From positions 2,542,001-2,606,000 of the forward strand of contig NZ_CP109479.1 of the NCBI RefSeq assembly GCF_036227485.1: a stretch of 64,000 nucleotides of DNA. The letters are read 5' to 3'. The DNA is from Streptomyces sp. NBC_01451 (GTDB lineage: Bacteria; Actinomycetota; Actinomycetes; Streptomycetales; Streptomycetaceae). The translations under genes and the position numbers were made by a program. The notes under the pieces are model-generated. The model did not search any database, was not told the origin of the DNA, and worked only from the letters and a program-made list of their open reading frames with translations. Below, in pieces: positions 44,054 to 55,148 of the stretch (positions within the stretch are counted from its first letter, which is position 1; each line of letters starts with the position of its first letter).

Positions 44054-45142
44054 TCAGCCGAGAACGTGCATCCAGCCGTGCGTGTCCTCCGCCGTGCCGC
44101 GCTGGATGTCGAGCAGTGCCTCGCGCAGCCGCAGTGTGACCTTGCCGGGCTCGCCACCGCTCTGCTGCCACTCGACGCCGGTGCGCTTGACCGTGCCGAC
44201 GGGGGTGATGACGGCCGCCGTACCGCAGGCGAAGACCTCGGTCAGGGTGCCGTTCTCGGCGTCGCGCTGCCAGTCGTCGATGGAGATGCGGCCCTCCTCG
44301 GCGGTGTAGCCGAGGTCGCGGGCGACGGTGAGGAGGGAGTCACGGGTGACGCCCTCCAGGATGGAGCCGGTGAGGGAGGGGGTGACGATGCGGTCCCCGT
44401 ACACGAAGTACAGGTTCATGCCGCCGAGTTCCTCGATCCACTTGTGCTCGACGGCGTCGAGGTAGCAGACCTGGGCGCAGCCGTGCTCGGCGGCCTCGGC
44501 CTGGGCGAGGAGGGAGGCCGCGTAGTTGCCGCCGGTCTTGGCGTCGCCCATGCCGCCGGGGACGGCGCGGACGCGGTCCTCGGAGAGCCAGATGGAGACG
44601 GGCTTGACGCCACCGGGGAAGTAGGCGCCGGCGGGGGACGCGATCACCAGGAACAGGTACTCGTTGGCCGGCTTGACGCCGAGGCCGATCTCCGTGGCGA
44701 TCATGAAGGGGCGCAGGTAGAGGGACTCCTCGCCGCCGTGCGCGGGCACCCAGTCCCGGTCCTGCCGCACCAGCGCGTCGATGGCGTCGATGAACGTCTC
44801 GACGGGCAGCTCGGGCATGGCGAGGCGGCGCGCGGAGTGCTGGAAGCGCAGGGCGTTCTTCTCCGGCCGGAAGGTGGCGACGGAGCCGTCGGGCCGACGG
44901 TAGGCCTTGAGTCCCTCGAAGATCTCCTGCGCGTAGTGCAGGGTCATGTTCGCGGGGTCGATGGAGAGCGGGCCGTACGGGACGAGCTGGCCGTCGTGCC
45001 AGCCGCGCCCCTCGGTCCACTTGATCGTCACCATGTGGTCGGTGAAGTGGCGGCCGAAGCCGGGGCTGGCCAGGATCGCCTCGCGCTCCGCGCCGGAAAG
45101 TGGCGAGGCCGAGGGCTTGAGCTCGATCGTGGGCGTCGTCAT
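44054..45142 (-). CDS. ilvE: Branched-chain amino acid aminotransferase
   Basis: 362 residues, class IV PLP fold. [13 protein letters not shown] contains the Schiff-base lysine; [10 protein letters not shown] and [12 protein letters not shown] are substrate-pocket blocks; [15 protein letters not shown] binds the PLP phosphate. It catalyses the last step of Leu, Ile and Val synthesis and the first of their degradation. ATG 45142 is the family start; an upstream ATG at 45202 lacks homology-like sequence. It is separated from leuB by a strong terminator, so it has its own promoter. Confidence 0.96.
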   Translation of the reverse strand: MTTPTIELKPSASPLSGAEREAILASPGFGRHFTDHMVTIKWTEGRGWHDGQLVPYGPLSIDPANMTLHYAQEIFEGLKAYRRPDGSVATFRPEKNALRFQHSARRLAMPELPVETFIDAIDALVRQDRDWVPAHGGEESLYLRPFMIATEIGLGVKPANEYLFLVIASPAGAYFPGGVKPVSIWLSEDRVRAVPGGMGDAKTGGNYAASLLAQAEAAEHGCAQVCYLDAVEHKWIEELGGMNLYFVYGDRIVTPSLTGSILEGVTRDSLLTVARDLGYTAEEGRISIDDWQRDAENGTLTEVFACGTAAVITPVGTVKRTGVEWQQSGGEPGKVTLRLREALLDIQRGTAEDTHGWMHVLG

Positions 45143-45343
45143 GAGTGGGTGTCCTTCACCGGTTTTGTGTGTGACGGGCCGCGCCCACGCCCGTGACCAC
45201 ATGGCTGGCGGTCAGTGTTAGGACGTCCGAGCATTCCCTCGGTCCACGGCTCCGCGTTCGATTATCACGCGGGCGGGGCCATGGACGAAAAGGGCGTGAA
45301 TGCGACCCAGGGGATGATGGTGACACCCGGCGGGGACATAAGA

Positions 45344-45378
45344 GAAGCCGCCGGGTGCGTATGCGACCCGGCGGCTTC
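45344..45378 (-). terminator. Terminator of leuB
   Basis: 13-bp stem GAAGCCGCCGGGT/ACCCGGCGGCTTC with 9-nt loop, 35 bp beyond the leuB stop, followed on the minus strand by TCTCTTATGT. Confidence 0.85.
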
Positions 45379-45413
45379 GAAAGATCTTCGGGAGATCGAG
45401 TGAGCGCCGCGGG

Positions 45414-46454
45414 TCAGCCGGCTACTCGTACGGCGAGGGCGTCGCCGATCTCGTCGGTCGTGCGGGCCGTGGTGCCGCGTTCCGCGAGGTCGGCGGTGAC
45501 GGCTTCCTCGATGCGGGCGGCCTCGGACTCGTAGCCGAGGTGGCGCAGCAGGAGGGCGACGGACAGGACGGTGGCGCTGGGGTCGGCCTTGCCCTGACCG
45601 GCGATGTCCGGGGCCGAGCCGTGCACGGGCTCGAACATCGAGGGGTACTCGCCGGACGGGTTGATGTTCCCGCTCGCGGCGACGCCGATGCCGCCGGAGA
45701 CGGCCGCGGCGAGGTCGGTGATGATGTCGCCGAAGAGGTTGTCGGTGACGATCACGTCGAAGCGCTCGGGCTGCGTGACGAGGTAGATCGTCGCCGCGTC
45801 CACGTGCATGTACTCGGTGGTGACGTCGGGGAACTCCTCGCCCACCTTGTTGAAGATGTCCGTCCACAGGTGACCGGCGTGCACGAGCACGTTGTTCTTG
45901 TGGACGAGCGCCAGCTTCTTGCGGGGGCGGGCCTGGGCGCGGGCGTAGGCGTCGCGGACGACCCGCTCGATGCCGAAGGCGGTGTTCAGCGACACCTCGG
46001 TGGCGACCGCGTGCGGGGTGCCCTGGCGGATGGTGCCGCCGTTGCCGGTGTACGGGCCCTCGGTGCCCTCGCGGACGACCACGAAGTCGATCTCGGGCTG
46101 CCCGGCCAGCGGGGTGGCGACCCCGGGGAGCAGCCTCGACGGACGCAGGTTGACGTGGTGGTCGAAGGCGAAGCGGAGCTTCAGCAGGAAGCCGCGCTCC
46201 AGGACGCCGGAGGGCACGCTCGGGTCGCCGATGGCGCCGAGGAGGATGGCGTCGTGCTGCTTGAGGGCGTCCAGGTCGGCGTCGGTGAGGGTCTCACCGG
46301 TGGCGCGGTAGCGCCGGGCGCCGAAGTCGAACTCCTTGGTCTCCAGCTTCACATCCTGCGGAAGGACGGCGGAGAGCACCTTCAGCCCCTGGGCCACGAC
46401 CTCCTGGCCGATGCCGTCACCGGGAATCACTGCGAGATTGATGCTGCGAGACAT
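45414..46454 (-). CDS. leuB: 3-isopropylmalate dehydrogenase
   Basis: 346 residues, the short (bacterial/IcdH-like) LeuB form. [14 protein letters not shown] is the substrate/cofactor loop, and the block [33 protein letters not shown] is the conserved NAD-binding region. It oxidatively decarboxylates 3-isopropylmalate to 2-oxoisocaproate. ATG 46454 is supported by length and the [14 protein letters not shown] start. It is divergent from the phosphoesterase gene. Confidence 0.96.
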   Translation of the reverse strand: MSRSINLAVIPGDGIGQEVVAQGLKVLSAVLPQDVKLETKEFDFGARRYRATGETLTDADLDALKQHDAILLGAIGDPSVPSGVLERGFLLKLRFAFDHHVNLRPSRLLPGVATPLAGQPEIDFVVVREGTEGPYTGNGGTIRQGTPHAVATEVSLNTAFGIERVVRDAYARAQARPRKKLALVHKNNVLVHAGHLWTDIFNKVGEEFPDVTTEYMHVDAATIYLVTQPERFDVIVTDNLFGDIITDLAAAVSGGIGVAASGNINPSGEYPSMFEPVHGSAPDIAGQGKADPSATVLSVALLLRHLGYESEAARIEEAVTADLAERGTTARTTDEIGDALAVRVAG

Positions 46455-46493
46455 GACGGCACCGTACTCCGGGTCCCATGGGATGACACACCG

Positions 46494-46510
46494 TGTCCGC
46501 GATACGGACA
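46494..46510. promoter_or_regulatory. TGTCCG-N5-CGGACA palindrome upstream of leuB
   Basis: 6-bp arms with a 5-bp centre, 40 bp upstream of leuB and 98 bp upstream of the divergent phosphoesterase gene. It differs in sequence from the leuC-ndgR palindrome. Confidence 0.4.
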
Positions 46511-46607
46511 GCACCCGGACCGGGGGCCGCCGGTCAACCACCGCTCTTCGACCGGCGTTCACCTGTACGTCTGGCGGACGTCGGGGATTGCTGGGAGGTT
46601 CCCTCCC

Positions 46608-48173
46608 ATGGACAGTCCCCCGGACACCCCCGACGTCGGCATTCCGCCGTTGCAGGCCCGCCGGATGAGCATGGCCGAGCAGTACGAGTACCTGCGGGCG
46701 CGGTTCACCCGGCGCCGCGCGCTGGTGACGGCGGGCGCGCTGGCCGGCGGCCTGCTCACCGGCTGCTCGTCGAGCACGGGCACGGCGAACCCCGCGACCA
46801 GCAGGGTCCCCGGCTCGGCCGTCACCCCCTTCGGCCGCCACCTCGCCTTCGGGGCCGACCCGAAGACACAGATGCGGGTCTCCTGGCAGGTCCCGTTCGC
46901 GGTGCGGAAGCCGTACGTGCGCATCGGACCGACGCCCGGCGACCTCGGCCGCCGCGTCGAGGCCGAGGTCCGCCCGCTGCACACGCCGGGCGTGACGGGC
47001 GTACGCCTCGACCTGGACCAGTACTACGTGCACGCGGCGCTCGACGGTCTGCGCCCCGGGACGACTTACTGCTACGGCGTCGGCCACGAGGGGTTCGACC
47101 CGGCGTCCGGCGCGCACAGGCGGACCCTCGGCACGTTCCGCACAGCCCCGGCGACCGGCCCCGCGAGCTTCGTCTTCACGGCCTTCGGCGACCAGGGCGT
47201 CACCCCCGACGCGCTCGCCAACGACAAGGGGATCCTCGGCCGGAACCCGGCCTTCCATCTGCACGCGGGGGACATCTGCTACGCGGACGTCACCGGCCAC
47301 GGCGAGAAGTCGGACAGCTACGACCCGACGGCCTGGGACCTGTTCCTGAAGCAGACGGAGACGGTCGCGAGGTCGGTGCCGTGGATGGTGACGACCGGCA
47401 ACCACGACATGGAGGCGTGGTACTCGCCGAACGGCTACGGCGGCCAGTCGGCCCGCTGGTCACTCCCCGACAACGGCTTCGACGCCCGGAACACCCCGGG
47501 CGCCTACTCGTTCACGTACGGCAATGTCGGCGTCGTGGCACTCGACGCGAACGACGTGTCCTACGAGATCCCGGCCAACCTGGGCCACACGGACGGCCGC
47601 CAGACGGCGTGGCTGGACCGGCGGCTGGCCGAGCTGAGGGCTTCGGACGCGGTCGACTTCGTCGTGGTCTTCTTCCACCACTGCGCGTACTCGACGTCCA
47701 CGCACGGCTCCGACGGGGGCGTACGGGACGCCTGGGTGCCGCTCTTCGACAAGCACCAGGTGGATCTGGTGATCAACGGCCACAACCATGTGTACGAGCG
47801 GTCGGACGCCCTCAGGGGCGGCCGGGTGGGCCGACGGGTACCGGTCGGCGCGTCGACCGACCCCACGCGGGACGGCACCGTGTACGTCACGGCGGGCGGC
47901 GCGGGCCAGAGCCTGTACGGCTTCCCGTACGGGGTGAAGGACAGCTTCGAGGGGAAGGTCGCCGACCGGGAGTCGGTGGAGACCTACCACTGGACGAAGT
48001 CGCGGGAACGGCACGAGGACACCGTGGAGTGGTCACGGGTGCGCTACACCGGCTACTCGTACCTCTCGGTGGAGGCGCGAGCGGGCGTACCGGGCACGGC
48101 TCCCCGGCTCACGGTGTCGGCGCTGGCGCAGAGCGGGGAGCGGATCGACCACTTCGAGGTGCGGCGCGGGTGA
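46608..48173 (+). CDS. Purple-acid-phosphatase-type metallophosphoesterase, Tat lipoprotein
   Basis: 521 residues. [21 protein letters not shown] combines a twin-arginine signal with a lipobox (LLTGC), so it is exported folded and lipid-anchored. A fibronectin-like N-domain follows ([17 protein letters not shown]...). The metal-site motifs are [35 protein letters not shown] and [10 protein letters not shown], the five blocks of purple acid phosphatases. It probably frees phosphate from extracellular esters. ATG 46608 follows GGGAGG by 9 nt. No PHO box recognised with certainty. Confidence 0.93.
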   Translation: MDSPPDTPDVGIPPLQARRMSMAEQYEYLRARFTRRRALVTAGALAGGLLTGCSSSTGTANPATSRVPGSAVTPFGRHLAFGADPKTQMRVSWQVPFAVRKPYVRIGPTPGDLGRRVEAEVRPLHTPGVTGVRLDLDQYYVHAALDGLRPGTTYCYGVGHEGFDPASGAHRRTLGTFRTAPATGPASFVFTAFGDQGVTPDALANDKGILGRNPAFHLHAGDICYADVTGHGEKSDSYDPTAWDLFLKQTETVARSVPWMVTTGNHDMEAWYSPNGYGGQSARWSLPDNGFDARNTPGAYSFTYGNVGVVALDANDVSYEIPANLGHTDGRQTAWLDRRLAELRASDAVDFVVVFFHHCAYSTSTHGSDGGVRDAWVPLFDKHQVDLVINGHNHVYERSDALRGGRVGRRVPVGASTDPTRDGTVYVTAGGAGQSLYGFPYGVKDSFEGKVADRESVETYHWTKSRERHEDTVEWSRVRYTGYSYLSVEARAGVPGTAPRLTVSALAQSGERIDHFEVRRG

Positions 48174-48198
48174 GGCGCCTCGCGCCCGACGGCGGTCC

Positions 48199-48330
48199 TC
48201 AGTGACCCGTCTGGCCGCCGTTGTCCCGGCGGTCGAGGGCGCGCTGGAGGGCTGCGGCGGCGTTCTTGCGGTCCGATTCGCTCGTCGGAGAGACGTGGCG
48301 GACTCGGCGGCGGACGGTCGTCTCGGCCAT
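48199..48330 (-). CDS. 43-residue basic small protein
   Basis: ATG 48328-48330, with AAGGAG 10 nt upstream, encodes MAETTVRRRVRHVSPTSESD, then RKNAAAALQRALDRRDNGG and QTGH. The good ribosome site and Streptomyces codon pattern support a real gene. It is helical and basic, with no known motif. It is convergent with the phosphoesterase gene, 25 bp between stops. Function unknown. Confidence 0.7.
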   Translation of the reverse strand: MAETTVRRRVRHVSPTSESDRKNAAAALQRALDRRDNGGQTGH

Positions 48331-48563
48331 GGGAAATCGACTCCTTCAAGGAATCCGGGAGTACGGCGGGGAGATTCGAGACGCCGGGTGGGACGGAGAA
48401 GCAGCGGTACCGCAGGGGTTGCCTGCACGGGGTACCGGCTCACAACCGTCATTCGCTTGGTCCAGCGAGACGTTCGGCTTCTACAAAGCTAGGCGAGGAC
48501 CGGGCATCTGTCTCCACAATTACTCGGACTTCCTACTATCTGAGACGGCGGACCGGTCGCACG

Positions 48564-48606
48564 CGGGCCGGGTGGCCGCCGAACGGTTCGGCGGCCACCC
48601 GGCCCG
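48564..48606 (-). terminator. Very long hairpin terminator of the proline catabolic operon
   Basis: Perfect 21-bp arms (48564-48584 with 48586-48606) 18 bp beyond the pruA stop. The rest of 48331-48624 holds the promoter side of the 43-residue gene and no other gene. Confidence 0.85.
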
Positions 48607-48624
48607 GAGTCTCAGGGGTGGAGG

Positions 48625-50265
<1,641 letters not shown>

Positions 50266-50417
50266 GGGTTCCGAATCTCCTTGGGGGGTGAGTGAGCGGG
50301 TGTTGTCGGGGACCAAATCCCTTGGTCTCAGCCCTTGGTGAGGATCGAGCGGCCGCTGTGCTCACCCGGGGGCCAACCCCCGGACCCCCGGCCGAATCCT
50401 TCAGCGACTGTCATCCC

Positions 50418-51344
50418 TCAGCCTCGGGTGAGCATGCTGCGGGCGAAAAAACGCAGGTTGGCGGGCTTCTCGGCCAGCCTCCGCATGAAGTACCCGTACC
50501 AGTCCGTCCCGTACGCCGTGTAGACGCGCATCCGGTGCCCTTCCGCGGCGAGGCGCAGATGCTCGTCGCTCCTGATCCCGTACAGCATCTGGAACTCGTA
50601 CTCGTCGGGCTTGCGGCTCGCGCGCCGGGCGAGTTCCTGGGCGATGGAGATGAGGCGCGGGTCGTGGGACCCGATCATCGGGTACCCCTCGCCCTCCATC
50701 AGGATCCTCAGGATGCGGACGTACGCCTTGTCGGTCTCGGACTTCTGCTGGTAGGCGACCTCGGCGGGCTCCTTGTACGCGCCCTTGACCAGCCGCACGC
50801 GGCTGCCGCTGTCGGCGAGGCGGTGGGCGTCGGCCTCGGTGCGGTACAGGTAGGCCTGGATGACGCAGCCGGTCTGCGGGAAGTCCTTCCGGAGTTCCTC
50901 GTGGATCGCGAACATCGAGTCGAGGGTGGTGTGGTCCTCGGCGTCGAGCGTGACCGTCGTGCCGATCGCGGCGGCGGCCTCGACGACGGGCCGGATGTTG
51001 GCGAGGGCCAGCTCATGGCCGTCCGGCAGGGCCTGGCCGAAGAGCGACAGCTTGACGGACATCTCGGCGCGGGTGCCCAGTCCGAGCTCCCCGAGCCGCT
51101 CGACCAGCTCCAGATAGGCGTCCCGGGCGGCGGCGGCCTGTTCGGGGGTGGTGATGTCCTCGCCGACCACGTCCAGGGTGACTTCCAGTCCCCGGCCGGT
51201 GAGGTCCCGGACGATCGGGACGACGTCGTCGACCGTCTCGCCGGGGATGAAGCGGTCGACGACCGGCCTGGTCACCGGGGCGGCCGAGATCAGCCGGCGC
51301 ATCCGGTCGCTGCGCGAGGCGGCGAGAATCACGGGACCCAGCAC
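50418..51344 (-). CDS. Proline dehydrogenase (monofunctional, FAD)
   Basis: 308 residues, the short actinobacterial PRODH. The beta/alpha barrel shows MSVKLSLFGQALP, TVTLDAEDHTTLDS, VIQAYLYRTEAD, VRLVKGAYKEP and the flavin/substrate end MRVYTAYGTDWYGYFMRRLAEKP with the double Arg binding proline. GTG 51344 follows GGAGG closely and fits the family; an upstream frame to 51455 has no ribosome site. It is the first gene of the proline catabolic unit and is divergent from a PucR-type regulator. Confidence 0.94.
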   Translation of the reverse strand: MLGPVILAASRSDRMRRLISAAPVTRPVVDRFIPGETVDDVVPIVRDLTGRGLEVTLDVVGEDITTPEQAAAARDAYLELVERLGELGLGTRAEMSVKLSLFGQALPDGHELALANIRPVVEAAAAIGTTVTLDAEDHTTLDSMFAIHEELRKDFPQTGCVIQAYLYRTEADAHRLADSGSRVRLVKGAYKEPAEVAYQQKSETDKAYVRILRILMEGEGYPMIGSHDPRLISIAQELARRASRKPDEYEFQMLYGIRSDEHLRLAAEGHRMRVYTAYGTDWYGYFMRRLAEKPANLRFFARSMLTRG

Positions 51345-51375
51345 GGGGCACCTCCACAAAAGGCCGGAAGACGAA

Positions 51376-51405
51376 GAACCGGAGAAACCGGAAAACCGGA
51401 GAACC
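51376..51405. repeat. Three direct CCGGA(G/A)AA repeats in the proline operon promoter region
   Basis: Tandem units CCGGAGAAA, CCGGAAAA, CCGGAGAA between the proline dehydrogenase start and the divergent PucR gene. Possible binding half-sites of the regulator. Confidence 0.4.
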
Positions 51406-51502
51406 ACCGTGAAACCTAGGGATCTCTCCGAGCGTGGGCCATCGACAGCTGTCACGCATCCGTGCCCCAGATCTCATACAGATGTCTGAAGGAGGTGCCG
51501 GA

Positions 51503-52699
51503 ATGCGCAAGAATGCCCCCATGAGCCAGGCGAGCGGCGACCACCACGGCGACTACCAGGACCTGGTGGACGACATCTCGGAGCTTCTCGGCGCCCCCGC
51601 GACGCTGGAGAACCGCGACTTCGAGCTGCTCGCCTTCGGCGCGTACGACAGCGAGGGCGAACTGGACGCGTCGGCGCTGGACCCGGTGCGCGCCCGCTCG
51701 ATCCTGACCCGCCGCTCGACGCCGGCGGTGCGCGCGTGGTTCGAGGGCTTCGGCATCACGCGCGCGAGCGGCCCGGTGCGCATCCCGCCCACCCCGGAGG
51801 CGGGGGTCTACCGGGGGCGGATCTGTCTCCCCGTACGCCATCGGGGTGTCGTGCTCGGTTACGTCTGGCTGCTGGACGACGATCCGGGGCCCCAGGCGGA
51901 GCAGCTGGCGTCGGCCATGGAGGTGGCGGACCGGATCGGCGCGCTGCTCGCGGACGACGCGCAGGCGGGCGCCGACCTGACCCGCGAGTTCCGGACGGTG
52001 CTGACCGCCGAGCGCGGCTGGCAGCGCGACATGGCGGTGGCGGCGCTGCGTACGGCCCTGGGGACTCGGGGCGAGGGCCCGCACGCGGTGGTGTGCGTGG
52101 CGCCGTGGCCGTCGGCGGATCCGGAAGACGCCCCGTCGGCCCGTACGGTGCCGCACGCGACGGCGGTGTGCACGGTGCCGTGGGGTTCGGCGGCCCAGAG
52201 CCTGGCGCTGCTGATCAGGCTGCGCGCGACGGAGGTGCCCGCCCCGGCGCTTTCGGCGGCGGCCCGGCTGCTGAAGGAGACGCAGGGCCGGGTGGCGGCC
52301 GGGGTCGGCGCCCCGCGCACCGGCCTGGCCGGTCTGGGCACCGGCTGGCAGGAGGCCTCGGCGGCGGCCCGCGCGGCCCTGGCGGAACCGCACCTCGGCC
52401 CGGTCGCGGAGTGGGGCGCGATCGGCCCGTACCGCCTGCTCACGGCGCTGCCCCCGGACACGGCCCAGGACCCCGCGGTACGCACCCTGCTCTCCCCCGC
52501 CCACCAGGAACTGGCCCGCACCGCGGAGGTCTACCTGGACCGCGCGGGCCAGGCGGGCCGCACGGCGGCGGAGCTGGGCATCCACCGCCAGACGCTGTAC
52601 TACCGCCTGTCCCGGGTGGAGCAGCTGACGGGCCTGGACCTGGACGACGGCGAGGACCGCCTGCTGCTGCACATGGCGCTGAAGGGGGCCCGGCTCTAG
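51503..52699 (+). CDS. PucR-family transcriptional regulator of proline catabolism
   Basis: 398 residues. The N-terminal region has GAF/PAS-like secondary structure (residues about 20-170), a GGDEF-like linker follows, and the C-terminal HTH_30 domain is [32 protein letters not shown] 51503 has AAGGAGGT 7 nt upstream, one of the best ribosome sites here. Divergence from proline dehydrogenase makes activation of proline use the likely role. Its stop codon overlaps that of the convergent TetR gene by CTAG. Confidence 0.9.
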   Translation: MRKNAPMSQASGDHHGDYQDLVDDISELLGAPATLENRDFELLAFGAYDSEGELDASALDPVRARSILTRRSTPAVRAWFEGFGITRASGPVRIPPTPEAGVYRGRICLPVRHRGVVLGYVWLLDDDPGPQAEQLASAMEVADRIGALLADDAQAGADLTREFRTVLTAERGWQRDMAVAALRTALGTRGEGPHAVVCVAPWPSADPEDAPSARTVPHATAVCTVPWGSAAQSLALLIRLRATEVPAPALSAAARLLKETQGRVAAGVGAPRTGLAGLGTGWQEASAAARAALAEPHLGPVAEWGAIGPYRLLTALPPDTAQDPAVRTLLSPAHQELARTAEVYLDRAGQAGRTAAELGIHRQTLYYRLSRVEQLTGLDLDDGEDRLLLHMALKGARL

Positions 52700-53292
52700 A
52701 GCGGCCCCTGGGCGGCCTGAGCCGACCCGATGACCCGGCGCAGCCCCTCGGTGAGCTGCTCACCGGTCGGCGCCGTCGCCGGATCGAAGACGTACTGGCA
52801 GATGAGCCCGGTCATCAGGGTGTTGTAGAACTGGCCGACGGAGTCGACGTCGTCCTCCGACACGTCCTCCTCCTTGCCCCCGAGGAACAGCGGGATGATG
52901 CCGCGCCCCGCCTCGCGCTGGGCCTGCGCCAAGTGGTCGCGGACGGTCGGCAGTTGGTCCCCCATGGCCACGATCTCCACGCTCAGGCGCCACAGCGAGC
53001 CAGGCTGCCGCATGGTGGCGATGATGTTCGACCAGACCTCCTGGAACCGGTCGAGCGAGCCGGGCCCGGTGCCGCCGGCCGTCTCCACGGCGGGGGCGAA
53101 GTCGTCGGAGAGCCCTTCCACGAGGGAGACGTACGCCTCCGCGAGGAGCTTGTCCTTCGAGCCGTAGTGGTAGCCGATCGACGCCAGGTTGGTGCCTGAC
53201 TCCTTGACGATGTCGCGCGCGGTCGTGCGCACGAAGCCCTTTTCCAGAAGGCAGCGCTTGGCGCCTTCGAGCAGATCCTCGCGATGTCCCAT
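52696..53292 (-). CDS. TetR-family repressor
   Basis: 198 residues. The HTH is [29 protein letters not shown] within the first 50 residues; the ligand domain includes [17 protein letters not shown]. It is divergent from an MFS efflux gene with tandem palindromes between, so it most likely represses that pump and itself. The ATG at 53292 gives the standard N-terminus. Its last four bases are shared with the convergent PucR gene. Confidence 0.92.
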   Translation of the reverse strand: MGHREDLLEGAKRCLLEKGFVRTTARDIVKESGTNLASIGYHYGSKDKLLAEAYVSLVEGLSDDFAPAVETAGGTGPGSLDRFQEVWSNIIATMRQPGSLWRLSVEIVAMGDQLPTVRDHLAQAQREAGRGIIPLFLGGKEEDVSEDDVDSVGQFYNTLMTGLICQYVFDPATAPTGEQLTEGLRRVIGSAQAAQGPL

Positions 53293-53316
53293 GCGACCAC
53301 CCTACCCACGGTCCAT

Positions 53317-53337
53317 ACGACCGTCCTAGACAAGTGA
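53317..53337. promoter_or_regulatory. TetR operator O1 (imperfect)
   Basis: Left half ACGACCGT is identical to operator O2; the right half ACAAGTGA is weaker. It lies 24 bp upstream of the TetR gene and 26 bp from the second site. Confidence 0.5.
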
Positions 53338-53342
53338 ATTAC

Positions 53343-53363
53343 ACGACCGTTCTAGACAGTCGT
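53343..53363. promoter_or_regulatory. TetR operator O2
   Basis: Palindromic half-sites ACGACCGT and ACAGTCGT around 5 bp, 25 bp upstream of the MFS start. A perfect 12-bp palindrome ATACGGCCGTAT (53367-53378) follows directly and may belong to the same control region. Confidence 0.6.
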
Positions 53364-53388
53364 TTAATACGGCCGTATATTCCCTGCC

Positions 53389-54954
53389 ATGACGAACCCG
53401 CCGAACCCGACGAGCACGACCACCTCCCCCGGCCCTCGTGCCGGCCGCCGCGAATGGACCGCGCTGGGCGTGCTGATGCTGCCGCTGCTGCTGGTCTCCA
53501 TGGACGTCTCCGTCCTCTACTTCGCCGTTCCCGCAATCAGCGCGGACCTGGAGCCGACCGGCACCCAGCAGCTGTGGATCTTCGACATCTACGCCTTCGT
53601 CCTGGCCGGTCTGCTGATGACGATGGGCTCGCTCGGCGACCGCATCGGCCGCCGCCGGCTCCTCCTCGTCGGCGCCGCCGCATTCGGCGCGGGCTCGCTG
53701 CTCGCCGCCTACGCGAACAGCGCCGAGACCCTGATCGCGGCCCGCGCGGTCCTCGGCATCGGCGGCGCGACCCTGATGCCGTCGACGATGGCCCTGGTCC
53801 GCACGATGTTCCGCGACCCCGGCCAGCGCGCCAGGGCGATCGGCATGTGGTCCGGCGTGATGACCGGCGGCATCGCCCTCGGCTCGGTGATGAGCGGACT
53901 GCTGGTCGAGTACTTCTGGTGGGGCTCGGTCTTCCTGGTCAACCTGCCCGCGATGGCACTCCTGCTGGTCCTGGGCCCGATCCTGCTCCCCGAGTCGAAG
54001 AACCCGGACCCCGGCCGCTTCGACCTCCTCGGCGTGCCCCTGTCGATGGCCGCCGTCCTCCCCGTGATCTACGGCCTCAAGGAGATCCCGTCGGAGGGCT
54101 GGCACCCGCAGTACGTCCTGTCCGTCACCGTGGGCCTGTTCTTCGCCCACCTCTTCGTCCAGCGCCAGCGCACGTCCGCCTCGCCCCTCATCTCCCCCGC
54201 GCTGTTCCGGGGCCGCGGCTTCGGCCCGGCCGTGGTCCTGAACCTGCTCGCGGCGTTCGCGATGATGGGCTCGGCGTACTTCACCACGCAGTACCTCCAG
54301 TCGGTCCTCGGCAAGAGCTCGGTCGAGGCCGCGCTGTGGGGCCTGCTGCCGACGGTCCTGGTCGGCATCGCGGCCCCCGTCGCCGCCGCCCTCGTCCAGC
54401 GGGGCGTGGAGCGCGCCCATGTCGTCGCCGGCGGCTTCGTCACGGCGGCCTGCGGATACGGGCTGCTGGCCCTGGTCGGCACGGACTCGCTGTGGCTGGT
54501 GCTGGCCGGCGCGGGCGTCCTCGCCGCCGGCATCGTCACCGTGATGTCCCAGATGATGGACCTGGGCCTGAGCACCGCCCCCCTCGACAAGTCGGGCGCC
54601 GCCGCCTCCCTGCTGGAGACGGGCTCGGAGTTCGGCGGCGCGCTCGGCATGGCCGTACTGGGCTCGATCGGTACGGCGGTCTACCGCCACGGCATCCCGG
54701 CCTCGGCACCCGCCCCGGCCCAGGAGACCCTGGGCGGCGCACTGGCAGTGGCCCGGCAGCTTCCGGCGCGCACGGGAGACGCGCTGATCACGACGGCCAG
54801 GGAGGCGTACGCCCATGGAATGCAGGCGGCTGCGATCGCGGGGGTGGTGGTGTTGCTGGGGGCGGCGGTGCTGGCGGCGCGGGCGCTCCGTGGGGTGACT
54901 GTGCGGGAGACGGTCGTGGAAGAGGCGGAGGACTACTGCGTCCAGGGCGACTGA
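53389..54954 (+). CDS. MFS drug efflux transporter, 14-TM DHA2 type
   Basis: 521 residues with 14 predicted membrane helices. Motif A of DHA2 transporters is GSLGDRIGRRRLLL after helix 2, and motif C is the stretch VMTGGIALGSVMSGLL in helix 5. It is a proton-driven exporter of small hydrophobic compounds, resembling the SmvA/MdrP/QacA group. It is divergent from the TetR gene and separated by palindromic operators; a 15-bp terminator follows. Confidence 0.94.
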   Translation: MTNPPNPTSTTTSPGPRAGRREWTALGVLMLPLLLVSMDVSVLYFAVPAISADLEPTGTQQLWIFDIYAFVLAGLLMTMGSLGDRIGRRRLLLVGAAAFGAGSLLAAYANSAETLIAARAVLGIGGATLMPSTMALVRTMFRDPGQRARAIGMWSGVMTGGIALGSVMSGLLVEYFWWGSVFLVNLPAMALLLVLGPILLPESKNPDPGRFDLLGVPLSMAAVLPVIYGLKEIPSEGWHPQYVLSVTVGLFFAHLFVQRQRTSASPLISPALFRGRGFGPAVVLNLLAAFAMMGSAYFTTQYLQSVLGKSSVEAALWGLLPTVLVGIAAPVAAALVQRGVERAHVVAGGFVTAACGYGLLALVGTDSLWLVLAGAGVLAAGIVTVMSQMMDLGLSTAPLDKSGAAASLLETGSEFGGALGMAVLGSIGTAVYRHGIPASAPAPAQETLGGALAVARQLPARTGDALITTAREAYAHGMQAAAIAGVVVLLGAAVLAARALRGVTVRETVVEEAEDYCVQGD

Positions 54955-54958
54955 AAAC

Positions 54959-54992
54959 GCCGGGTGGACTGGGATTACCCAGTCCACCCGGC
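54959..54992 (+). terminator. Terminator of the MFS gene
   Basis: Perfect 15-bp stem with ATTA loop, beginning 4 bp after the stop codon. Confidence 0.9.
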
Positions 54993-55070
54993 GTTCGCGT
55001 TCCAGACCTGGCCGACGACCACTTGCGGCCTGGCCAACGGTTACTTTTCAGCGCCGCCCGGCAATCCCAG

Positions 55071-55140
55071 CCCGTCCGGCGATTGAGGACGAGGCCGTTC
55101 AGGCCGCAGCGGGGGCCCGGGGGCGGCAGCCCCCGGACGA
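55071..55140. repeat. Dispersed Streptomyces intergenic repeat (CCCGTCCGGCGATTGAGGAC type)
   Basis: GTCCGGCGATTGAGGACGAG, then a G/C-rich inverted portion (GGGGGC...GCCCCC), is a well-known recurring intergenic element of Streptomyces genomes, recognised from memory. It lies between the MFS gene and serA. Confidence 0.6.
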
Positions 55141-55148
55141 CGGTCACC

